From assembly GCF_963966145.1 (NCBI RefSeq), contig NC_091047.1:30256001-30320000 (forward strand): DNA of 64,000 nt. Direction: 5' to 3'. The notes under the pieces are model-generated. The model was not told the DNA's origin, made no database searches, and worked only from the letters and a program-made list of their open reading frames with translations. Positions 10,624-21,400 of this stretch are shown piece after piece (position 1 is the first letter of the stretch; every line of letters starts with the position of its first letter). A program made the translations under genes and the position numbers. This DNA comes from Tenebrio molitor. Its lineage: Eukaryota > Arthropoda > Insecta > Coleoptera > Tenebrionidae.

Positions 10624-12145
10624 TTGAATGCAACGTTTTTTTGTTCGACGAGCCCCCCAAAGGCTCCAAATCGCTGAAAACCTTTAAAATTAGCTTGACG
10701 TTTCGTTTTGACAAGTTGTCAAATTTATCAAAATCCGTTCACACAGGAGAAAATTCTCAAATTCTGACATCGTCGAACAAAAAAAAATATTGTTTATATT
10801 TCGTGCGTAAAGATGTTTTTGTGGATCCAAAGGCTTTTACTGCCTCGACCTGCGTTTCGGCTTAAAAGACCTTTTCACGCACTTAATATAAAAATTTAAA
10901 TGACCTTATTTTGACTTATCAACTGACCTAGTGACTTTTTGGGAAATTAAAAATATCCAAAAACATTATTTTGGTTCCAAAATATGTATATTTATATTTG
11001 AAATCTTATATTTTATTGACATGTTCAGATTTGCGATATTAAAAAAAAAATTGGGCTTTGAAAAATTTTGTTTGAGAGCTGGGTTGCGAATTTTTGATGT
11101 CTTTAAAATCTTCTTAGAATATTTAAAGGAAACGAAAGAAAATTTGTTCCTGTTTGTATTGTTAAAAACGAAAAAACACGTTGCCAAATTTTACAACAAA
11201 AAAAAAACGCTCTTTTTATCCCATTTGTTAATTTTTTATAATAGCTATTTGTGCAGTAAGTTAGGAAATTCAATTTTTTTCCGAATTAGGCATGGGATTT
11301 TTGATCGAGACGATAGTCGAGATCAAAAACATGCCGTGTGTATTTTATTAATTATTTCTAAATTAAAAAGCGAAATCAAAATTGTTCTGCTTTCGTTACC
11401 ATAAAGAAACAATTTATTAATGAAAAATTGTGAAGGTGTTTAAGCTTTTCTCTCAATTAAATACCACTTTTTACGTTACGTATCCCAGGAAACGACCAAA
11501 ATTGAACTTTTAGTGTTGAAATATTATTTCGGCCCTTGGTAGGAAATTTTTCACTTTTCCTAACTCAAATTAGTATTGCAATGTTAAAGTTTTCCAAACT
11601 CCAGTAGAAAAATATTTTTCGTACAAATATGTAAATTACATGCTACCTATACATATTATCTCACTTCTAAAAAAACATTTTTTTTTTCTGAATAAAATCA
11701 TCCAATTTCTGGAAATATAAAGGATCTAAACAGCTAAATCTAAATCTAAACAGGGTATATTAATAATTTCTGAAGATAATCACATAATCTGCAGACATTG
11801 TGGTAAGTAATGTAACGTGCAACGTAAAGAAACCATTACCCATTTATTGTTCTGGAGCTAAAATACTTTCCAACTGGGAACTAGTACATAACAGAGTTAA
11901 TAAACACCGAAGCAGAATGTAAACACTTGTAGGTAGAGTGTTAGTTTTCTTTGACTGATTCAAAACACTATTATGATGATGCCAGGTGCAATTGCGAAAC
12001 ATACTGAGATGGTATGAAGTTGCACTTCAAGGCAAATTATCTAGAGCATTTCAGTACCAAGCAAATTGTAAAATTTCATTGTTTCAATGAACCTGAGGAA
12101 CAATGAACTTTAGCTATTTACACACAAGTTTAAAAATAATTTTTA
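10624..12145. other. No gene supported
   Basis: Long AT-rich stretch. Open frames exist (for example + 10931-11404), but they lack an ATG start, known motifs or coding-like codon use. Confidence 0.5.
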
Positions 12146-12568
12146 CTAGACTAGTCGTGCCAAGAATAACACTACTAACAGTAAAACCACTACGGCTACT
12201 ATTATTCCAATAAATAAAAAAAAGAAGAGTAAATCGTAGTAAAATAAAAAATGACCTAAACAAAAACCAAGAGTCTTAAATATGCAGCAAGTGTAAATAG
12301 ACTCTTTTACACCGTTCTGGGTTGCCTTAATTTGCATAAAGAAAAAATTAGCAAAATGTAACGAGGAAATTAAGTCAAATTCGAATCTCCAACGCATTTG
12401 AATGGAATTACTAAAATGTAGGTCACAAGAAAGGGTACAAAATACGCATACTTGGAAAATCAATTGCGTGCATTCTTGGGATACACTGTTTTGACCCACA
12501 AAAACGCCGCCTATCACATGATGGGAAAAAAAAAACACAAATATTAGATATAATTTTATAATTATCAA
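12146..12568 (-). other. Open stretch with hydrophobic ends, unrecognised
   Basis: A 140-codon open frame on the minus strand reads like a secreted or membrane protein: a hydrophobic start, seven cysteines in the middle, and a C-terminal membrane segment (GIIVAVVVLLLVVLFLARLV). It has no ATG at its head, so if real it is an exon, perhaps preceded by the splice site at 'catgtgatag'. It lies 0.6 kb from TMEM179 and would be divergent from it. Coding status is uncertain. Confidence 0.25.
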
Positions 12569-13178
12569 TTTGAAAAAAGATATATACTTGAGTCAAGTGT
12601 GATTGTTTTATGCTTTCGTTAACTAGGTATACAAAAAAAAAATGTAAAAAAAAAACATCAGGGGGTACTCACCACTCAGGTAACTGTGTTCGGATATGAC
12701 CAGCATTTTGTCTTGTTCAATTGCAATTCTTGTAGCGCATCTTTCTCATTTTGGTAAAAAATTGTTGTACGTCTTGTAAAAAGTGTCGTCACCACTCCGT
12801 CAAACTAACACCAAAAACTGCAACAAAACCATAACGGCAAGTCTAATATTTACTAATGAGGCTAAACAGGTCCCAGTCGTTGGTGTCTACACACTTATGA
12901 AATTTCAGAATGCACTGAAACAACGTCCCGAGTGCGGCTGGCGCATGGTCGGTCTCGAGCAAAGCACGCAAGCTCCGCACCCCAAGTCGAGCTTCAGGAG
13001 GTTATGTTAGCTACGGCGAGGGTGTCGGTTTGTACTTTGTATTGTGTGTTGCATGTCACAGAGGTGTGGTGTGCGTGCCCCAGAATGTAAACAAACCAGC
13101 TGTCGCAATGTTTATTTTTGTTGATTCGCTCATTCAACAATTTCATGGTTATGGGTGTGCGATGTAGCGACTGTCAAA

Positions 13179-14266
13179 ATGGTTGTGTTGGACCAATTTT
13201 ACCAGATCGCCGAACAGGACACGTCCCGAGTGTCGAGCTTTTGGAAAGGTGAGGGATCCAGATCAAACCATGTCATGTTGACAAACGGCATTTTGCAGTT
13301 TTGCACATACTCGCCTGCACGGTGTCCGCGATATGTGGCTTTTTGACAGCGTTCACATTTGGAAGAGTCCTGGACAACTTTACCTACAACTGCGTCCTCA
13401 ATGCCCAGATAGTCTTTGACAACTCCTCCTTTTTGAACATTTCACATGGAGGACGAATCGTACCGAAGCGGGCTCTCGACTTGACAGCCACTATATGGGG
13501 GCCCGCTGAAGACTGCAATTTTGCGCAGTTCACCCCCTTGTTCATTATGATTTCGGCGCTGATCTGGGGGGCGTATTTTATCGTGATAGCCAAAGGAGGC
13601 GCCGGCCACGTGACAGACCTGTAAGTTGGTAGGTGTGACGTTTGAATTTGTGTTGGTAATAGTTTTGTAGGTTAGGGAAGCCATGGCTCATCGTTTACCC
13701 CTGCTTAATTTTTACCACAATTTTATTCATAACGTATATAATAAGTACACTCAAACTTAAACATGGAGTGGAAGCATTCTGTAATCAGTTTCAACCGGAA
13801 TTCAACAATACTGGGTGAGTGACTTAAAATTTGAATGGAATAAGCTGAGATTTGTTGCAAGCAGGTCTGAACTTGATTCGATAATTTCACTCAACAGTGA
13901 CATGTACATTGTGAAATCAAATTGATTTGTAGATGCGTTCCTGAGATCAACATATACACAGAACAGTTTCACGACAGGGAACACAGTCACGTCCTGTTTT
14001 ATGAGTTTTATCCCAATATACTAGTAGCAATCGTGAGTTCTGACATTGGCCTTTGGTCGTGGGTGGTTCAGTTGATTTTGTGCGTAACTAGAGTGTGTTG
14101 CGTTGCAGATTTAGATTTGCAACTTGTGACAATCGTGTCAAAAGAAGATGTATGTTACATTTTCCGAATTTTTACTCAATTGAAATCTTGTCTGTTGTAG
14201 GAAGAAGTTGAGAAAGTTGTAGAGTTTGCAGATATGGATGATATAGATGAAGTTTCAGAGGTTTAA
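13179..14266 (+). CDS. TMEM179-family four-pass membrane protein
   Basis: Five exons: 13179-13248, 13299-13620, 13671-13814, 13933-14149 and 14201-14266. They total 819 nt (272 aa). Every junction is GT..AG with matching phase, and introns are 50, 50, 118 and 51 nt. Four membrane segments are visible: around ILACTVSAICGFLTAFTFG, FIMISALIWGAYFIVIA, WLIVYPCLIFTTILFITYII and SDIGLWSWVVQLILCV. The IWGPAEDCNFAQF block and the FYPNILVAIVSSDIGLW block match the TMEM179 pattern (W-G-P, C-x-F, and D/F-G-L-W before the last helix). The loop between helices 1 and 2 has NFT, NSS and NIS glycosylation sites. The C-terminus is acidic (EEVEKVVEFADMDDIDE) and probably cytosolic. Family function is poorly known. 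The start is the ATG whose exon gives correct phase; the N-terminal 23 residues are less certain. Confidence 0.88.
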
Positions 14267-14380
14267 GAGATTTTTTACTTTTATAAAGTAACATCTAATT
14301 TTTATATATTTACTGAGTTTTGTAGGTACTTATTTTTTTACTAAATACTTTTTATGAGTAGATTTAGTATTATGTTTTTC

Positions 14381-14665
14381 GGTAATTGTTCACTTTAACT
14401 ACTTCTGGAATTTTCGCGTTTTTTCTGGCTAGATAGCCTCAGGACATCCTACATCATTTCCCACCAGTCAAACCTTGTGCAAATGAAAATTTTCCTTACC
14501 CTTTAGTTATACTAAGACTTGGCGCGACCTTGAAACACAACAAGAGAGAAAAAAAAGGCATTTGCACAAGGTTTGAATGGTGGGACACGATCTAGGAGGA
14601 CGCCCTGAGGCTGCTAGCCAGAAAAATCGCGAAAATTCCAGAAGTAGTTAAAGTGAACAATTACC
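14381..14665. mobile_element. Palindromic transposon with 8 bp target duplication, copy 1
   Basis: Nearly the whole 285 bp is one palindrome. It begins 'ggtaattgttcactttaact' and ends with the complement. The target duplication tgtttttc is at 14373-14380 and 14666-14673. Related copies are at 49659-49956 and 60711-61010. An 8 bp duplication points to a hAT- or P-type transposase acting in trans; no coding is present. Confidence 0.92.
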
Positions 14666-14673
14666 TGTTTTTC

Positions 14674-15733
14674 TTTTGTTTATGCTTGCTGCAAACTCAA
14701 AATTTGACAATACTATTATATTTGTTAACAATTTTTTCAAGCCAATATAGTACAAAAGCGTAAAATTAAATATGAGAAGCCAGTTGCCTAAAGCAAGTTA
14801 GCTTTACTGATTATCTTCAAAATTCATTTTTATTTCCACAGTTCACTGCCAGACGCAAAAATAAGTATTTTTTTTTATTTTATTGTTTAGGATATCTGCA
14901 TGATGTCCAGTCGCTAAGACCTCTATCACAGCTAAATTTAACGATCATAATCGATAATCGAATCCAGTGTTACTGAATAGAATAATTTTTTTATAAGATG
15001 AATGATATGTATACTTCTGAGAAGAAGAATCGAACTGTATTTTAGGAATAGTTATTATTGGACACACTGTTGTGATCATGATGTGACTTACGATACTAAT
15101 TTCTTTCGAATATATCGGGCGTTCAAATGAAATCCTGGGCTGAGTAGGCGCTGGAAAAAGTTAACCGTTTAGAACGTGTAAAGTTTGAATTCCCCGACGT
15201 TTGAAACGAATGACATTTGTTTATGTTTAATCTGGACATAATTGAACATGTTTGTTTTCAGCAAAGAAAGCAAAAAAAAGAAAGAGTATTTTGGCTCTAA
15301 ATTTTAGGTTAGCTGTCAACATGCTCCAATTAATCTACGCTTTAAAAAAGCACAACAATTGAAGGTTTCCAACAATTCCAACGCGTCCCAACCCAGAATT
15401 TCATTTGAACGCGCGATATTACTCCACAGCTTAAATTGCATAACGTCTTGCAAAAATACTTATATTTGTAGTTAATATCTCTAGAAACTGTTGTTTATCA
15501 ATTTAGCACTGCATCACAGTTTGAAAGAAGAAAAAAATATATTTGTGTTATGTAAAGTATAAAAATTTAGACAAATTGAATATTTTTGAAAGTTCGCAAA
15601 TATGAGTTTAAGTAGTGTTTATGAGTTGAAAAAATAATGTAAACATATTTTCTTATTAAAACCGCTGATACCTGATATTTCGTTAACATTAGTGGATAAG
15701 AGACCAGCGAAGAATTTTCTAAAATTTATATTA
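14674..15733. other. No gene seen
   Basis: AT-rich spacer downstream of TMEM179. No supported feature. Confidence 0.5.
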
Positions 15734-16574
15734 TAGTGATCCCAGAACTCTAACGTTTTATGATTGGCAATATCGTTACGAAGTTAAACAGCTTAACAAA
15801 GAAGCGTGTAAAGTCCGTATCTCACTGGGACGCCATGGAAGCGCTGCCAGCGACGTCGCCAGACATAACACATGGAATTGTATGGTGGGTATTTCACCTG
15901 GCAGCGATTTGTCAGTGCTGCCAGCCAAAACGCAACGAGCGTGTTTGGTGACGCTTCTACATTGGCGACGTCTCTAGGAAAATACAAAGATTTCAATGCT
16001 GAGTCACTCACTCAGACGCCAGCAGTGTCTCCAGGTGGACAATTTCGATACCGAGAGATTTATAATTGAAGTGCAAAATAGGCAAAATCCCAAAATTGGG
16101 ATACTTCCTCCGCGGAATATTTATTTACAATTTACAAGGATATTTTCTCAAATCGCTATATAAATTATAAAATACGTAGTGCACTTTCAAAGCGATCGCC
16201 AATGAAAGGATGCACCCACCATTTCTTTTTCTTCTTTTTGTTTAGCTTTTACGGCGAACATTCTTGGCGTCTTATCTGGCTGTTCTCTTGGCAACTCTGG
16301 TGGAAGAACGCAGATGCCAAGAGAAGCCATGGCGACGCTGCTGGCGGCGGCGCTTCCATGCCGTCCCAGTGAGATATGGCCCTAATGGACGTAAATAAAC
16401 AGACCTTTAAGGGTCGGTCTTTAGCCAGGGGGCTCTGAATTTAGAAAGAGGGCAGACAGTACCAGGTAGTCTATCTTCAACGAAGTGCTCCTGTTCTCAC
16501 TAGGAGGTGTCAAATACTAATCCCCTCGTTATTAGTATTGCCTGTCATAAAACGTCAGAGTTCTGGAATCACTA
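15734..16574. mobile_element. TA-flanked MITE with a second element nested inside
   Basis: Outer inverted repeats of about 40 bp share 'cagaactctaacgttttatg' (one change on the right) and are flanked by TA (15732-15733, 16575-16576). Inside, a GC-rich second pair of inverted repeats lies at about 15815-15866 and 16335-16383 (tctcactgggacgccatgga and complement). The interior repeats words such as 'gcgctgccagcgacg'. Frames inside are not genes. Confidence 0.8.
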
Positions 16575-16774
16575 TACATACTTAGTACCCACTGATCGTC
16601 ACAAGATCTTCACTTGTATTTAAAATGTTTCTACGCTATTTTCAGTTTTTTTTTCACCTCGATGAAACGCTCGGTATACAATATTTTAGAATTAAAATCA
16701 ATTAGCAGTTTGTAGTGAAAATTATGCTTACGAATTAAACCGACAATTATCTAGTAGTATGTGGTACAAACTTA

Positions 16775-17005
16775 CCGGGTGATCAAGAAGGACTGTTTAA
16801 GTTGGTAGTACAATTAAGAAATTTTTTTAATTCGGTTATTTATAACACTGCAACAGCATATGTTTTGTTGGTTTATTTGACAAATATCTGATATAGGTAT
16901 ATCATTAATAACGACAAGCCACCAACAACCCGAAGTTACTCCTGTTATACGATTTAAAATACGATCCAGTGTTACCAACTTAAACAGTCCTTCTTGATCA
17001 CCCCG
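16775..17005. mobile_element. Mariner-type MITE
   Basis: About 33 bp inverted repeats: 'cgggtgatcaagaaggactg' on the left and its complement ending 'ttgatcaccccg' on the right. TA flanks at 16773-16774 and 17006-17007. About 231 bp, non-coding. Confidence 0.85.
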
Positions 17006-17010
17006 TATAA

Positions 17011-17340
17011 TACAGGGGTATTTACGAGTAATAATGGGCCTAACAACATCCCGACGCAACCAAATAAACTACTATTCTTAAACGAGTAGATAGAGTAAGG
17101 CCGGTTTGAGATATGACATTTGGTGGGGAACTCTGCGCGAACAAAATATTTCACTGGCCTAGCAAAACCGGTCACAGCAGAGAATAGCGGTCATGTCAAA
17201 TAAAAAAAACTGCTACCAACAAAGTTTTATTTTTATTTATTTTTTTTATAAATATAAATAATCCATAAAGGCGATAAAAATGCACAACTGGTTGCGTTTC
17301 AAGATTTGTAAGGCCCATTATAACCCTGTACTAATTCTTC
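17011..17340. mobile_element. Diverged MITE, CAGGG..ATAATGGGCC ends
   Basis: The left end 'tacaggggtatttacgagta' runs into 'ataatgggcctaac'. The right end reads, on the other strand, 'tacagggttataatgggcct'. Both arms also carry the word gcaacc. Same end type as 9563-9736 and 60077-60590. Confidence 0.65.
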
Positions 17341-18003
17341 TATGTTGTCTTCTTTTTTAAATTCATATTTGCCATATAATAATGTGTGTTTAAAATGTCT
17401 ATTGTGCTAATTGACATTCATATTCACATAGGAAATTGTTATAACCGAATGGTATTTTGTATTTTAGGAAAGTTTTTACAAATATTAGTACTTTCCTTGC
17501 TAAACAGTGTGCTTATGATTGTGGAAGGGTGAGGGCTTGCACCTTATTTGCTGATCAGATCAAGTTAAGACATGCCTTCAAAATTTCCAATCATATTCAT
17601 ACCATTTAGCTCCGCTAAACTTAAGTCGCCTTCACTGCCGCGCACCACAATTATTTATTATCGCTCAGGATTGTTAATGTGATATACTCGGTGTTGGCAC
17701 GTGTCGATTTGATAGATGTTTAAATTTGTGCTCATATTGCGGACCATAATTTCAACGAAGCTCACATAATATTTTCGCCTTGTCATGTAATAATAAACAA
17801 AACTATTCCCACTTTGTATTATTTATAGATAGGAGCACATGTACATTTCACAAATTTTAGCATGCAAAAATTAAAAATGAACACGATAGAGTATTAAAAA
17901 ATCGACAACATCAGCGACTGATTCTTGTGACTTGATTGGTAACTTTAAAACGAACAAAGAATATTAAAAAAGAGAAAATGATCAAATATTATAACGCTTA
18001 AGA
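17341..18003. other. 3' flank of the zinc-finger gene
   Basis: No feature beyond the expected 3' untranslated region of the minus-strand zinc-finger gene ending at 18004. Confidence 0.4.
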
Positions 18004-18424
18004 CTAGTTCAGGATTGCGTCAGGATGTTGCGTCCTGAAGTGTTTATTTCGATCCCCTTTCTGTCGAAACAGACGCCCACAGACGAAACAAGGGTAAGGT
18101 CTCTCGTTGGTGTGGATCCGCTTGTGATTATTTAAAGCGTCTGCTCTGAAGAATCGCTTTTCACACATCTAAAAATAATATTCTCACGGTTATTTTTGTT
18201 GCGGGATTTTTTTATTTTCTCTACATCGCATCCGTAACGCCGATCTTCCGTGTGGATGAGTCTGTGTTGGTAGTATACGGAGCCTGTGAGAAAGCACTTG
18301 CCGCAAACGCTACACTTGAACGGCCTCTCTCTGGTATGCACCTTACGGATATGATCTTTCAGGTCTGGACGGATGGTATACCTTGCTTCGCAGCCTTCGT
18401 GAGGGCAGGCGAAGGGTTTTATAC
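18004..18424 (-). CDS. Zinc-finger gene, exons 3 and 4
   Basis: 3' end of the gene described at 18004-40025. Exon 3 (18424-18225) carries fingers 11 and 12 (CPHEGC..., CSVCGK...). Exon 4 (18168-18004) completes finger 13 and adds finger 14 (CFVCGRLF...). The protein ends QHPDAILN. The 56 nt intron splits finger 13 between its two cysteines. Confidence 0.9.
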
Positions 18425-21400
18425 CTAGAAAGAACAATAACGACAAGATTTAAAAAGGGATTATGAGAAAAAAATACAAAGTCAAAAGAAAAACGACGTT
18501 ACGTTACAGAACGAAGGATACGCAGCTAAAAGCTCTGAAGAGAAATGGAGAAAGTGAAACGAGTAGACATGGCACGCAGAAAGTTGAAAAGAAGATTATA
18601 AACAATGAAAAAGTGAATATTACAACGGAAAAAAAAATACTAAAGAGAGGAAAAGACAAGTACAATGTTTTAATGAGAAACATTTTCCAATGAAAAACTT
18701 TTATTTTTGTCAATAAGTGTCCATTAAACGTTATAAACAGCGAGAAGTGATAAAAAGTATTGTGTAATTATAAAAAAAGAATCAACGAAGTATAATTATA
18801 AAACAAATAAAAGTAATAGGTAGGTACGTATCAATATATTAGACCCCATTATGTAGGTAAATATTGTGATCCCTCAAAAAGAATGCATATACAATGGCGG
18901 CCAAAAAATTTCGTCCGTCACTTTCAAGGCACTGACATAAAGTGTAAACTACCCGTAAGCACCAATAACCTCGTTTTTTATCCTTATTGTCATTTCTCTG
19001 ACATCAATTCAAATTTGAAAAAATTCTTGAAACTGAAGGCAGCATAACGTCTTCAAGAATCCTAACATAAATATCACTGTTGAGCCGATCTTCTACATAC
19101 AACATTACCCCGGGGCTGTTTACTGAAATCCATGTCTATATGTTTGCCGAAAATCGACCGCTTCTTTCCATTGTCTAGACATACGGTTCATCATATCGAG
19201 AGTTCCTTGGTCTATACTTACAGCGATTTGGACACGATTGAAACACTTTTTCATCTGAAAAAATGACTCGAGCACAAAAGGCTTCGTCTCTTGCTAGGTG
19301 CTCCAAACAAAATTCCATCTGGGCGTCTCTATGTATAGGTGTAAGGCTTAATTTTCTTGCCACCACATGGTTGTTAAAAGCTCACTTGCTCTTACACGAC
19401 GGCGAGCGGTTCTAAAGGAACCTGGGAAACCGCTAGAATTTATCGCTTGAACATCCGTCATAAAAGGACAATTACGTAATCTATTGAGAATCTACGATTG
19501 AGAAGCATATTAACTTCTTCTGCTGTGCCTCCCTGAGCTTTGGCGTCTTTCAGTAGTTCCATTTTGTCTCCATTTTTGAAGAATGGACGAAATTGTAATT
19601 TTAGGTATACGAAGGTCAATCGAATAGTACGCAACGCTTTGCGGTTTTCATTTAAGGTTATTTTGGCTTTCGGTTTTGAACCTAAATATACTGAAGCTGA
19701 AATGAAACTTATCGACGAAAATTGTTGAAGAATAAATTTAAAAAGTGAGCTAAATACTTATTGAAAGGCTGAATAACATGAATTGATGCCAGTGTGCAAA
19801 TGCTTTGTGGACGGGGTGCGTTTGCTGCTGGGAAAGCGATGTTATTTGTCAATTTAAATACGAAAATGTATGCATTACATGCTTTTACATTGCACGATAG
19901 TTTTGATCATATACCTGGTTTTAAATTTGGATACCTTAAATATGATCAGACACAGTACAATTTCAAAATGTAAAACAAAGACTGAAAAAGAGAGATATCT
20001 GGAAGTAACTAATAAATTGTGGCGTCATTTAGAGTACAAAAATTTTATCTCTTGGATAAATTATTGGACTTCTATTGACCGTTTCAACAGGATTGTCATT
20101 CCGGCATGCGTTGTTACACAAATTCGGGAACGCTTTCCAGAAGCGAATGGAAATACTGGTTTCAAAGAGTACGAAAAAAATGAACAACCATAAGTACATT
20201 AATATAATAATATAATTATTCATAAATCATAATACTTACTTAACACATGTACCTAAGTAATGATAAAATAAATTTGGTAGTCTACTACAACTGTTTATAT
20301 ATCAATCAAAAATAAAAGTAAAAAGATTAGTTAATTTTTTGTTTGTTTCACAAACCGGGACAAGTGTTTTTCTTTGGTTTCGGCTACAATTGGTTTCGTT
20401 ATTTTATAAAAATATTTTTAGGAATCCTGAAACAAACATTTTGCAAATTATTGCCACCACTGGATTTGTAATTCAACATATTATTTAGGAGATCGGTTTT
20501 CCACTGGTAGTGCCATTGTTTAGAAGATTTTGAAAATTGCACGTCACCACCTACAACGGCTACAACTTGCCTACCAACGTTATAATTATTGTTCAAAATT
20601 CCAAGAATTAACCGAATATACACGCCATGTTAAGAAAAATATATTCTCTTAGGAACATACTCGTATTTAACGCGAACAGTCACGTTATGATAACTTTAAA
20701 AAGTAAAGTGCGATCAATTAAAAAAAAAAAACGAGTTACCTAGATTGTGCTATTCTGATGCTTTGACTGGTTCAAACCACCATTTTCGCCTACTCTGATT
20801 TTTTTTTTATTCGATCGCTCGGTACTTGTATGGCAATAATGTTAGGCATGTTTTAAATAATTTAAAAATGTTTTATTCATAATTTCAGTCTGCAAAGCTT
20901 GATAATCTGTGAATGTTACAAACATGTTTCAGAAGAGATGTAAATTTTTTTAAACATATAATTAGGCATTTTTAATTGGTTATAGTTATTAATTGCTACC
21001 GTTTCTCTTCCGCACTATGCGTACTCTAGTATAGACGCAGCAGTCTGGTGTCGGTATGACGTCACAGGCCAGTTCACCACAACTTCAAGAGCCTGTATCT
21101 CGCAAAATATTGTTCCTAGAAAGGTGCGGTTTTCAATTTTGTTCTTAGGTTTTTTTTTTACTATTTATTTACGTAAAGTTGTTTTTTTGTGATACACCCC
21201 CTTTAAGTGTTGGATACCAAATTGCAACTCAAATTATGCGTCTTCTTCAAATTGGGTACCCGGTACCTACCTGTATTGAAGTTTCCATCAAATGAGGAAA
21301 CGAAGCCAATTTGAAAAGAGATTTTAAAAATCGAAGAGTGAAGGATTCGCAACAGCAGCCGTGCTTGTGCTAAACATTTTAGGGAAACAGATATCAATGG

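Noticed and set aside
10931..11404. 157-codon open frame on +
   Set aside because: No ATG at its head, extreme AT bias, no motif, and an overlapping open frame on the other strand; expected by chance in this composition.
12783..13010. Possible upstream exon of the TMEM179 gene
   Set aside because: It has an ATG but no family similarity, and the five-exon model is complete without it; more likely 5' flank.
16814..17059. 81-codon frame on - across a MITE
   Set aside because: It spans the MITE terminus and neighbouring DNA and lacks any transposase motif.
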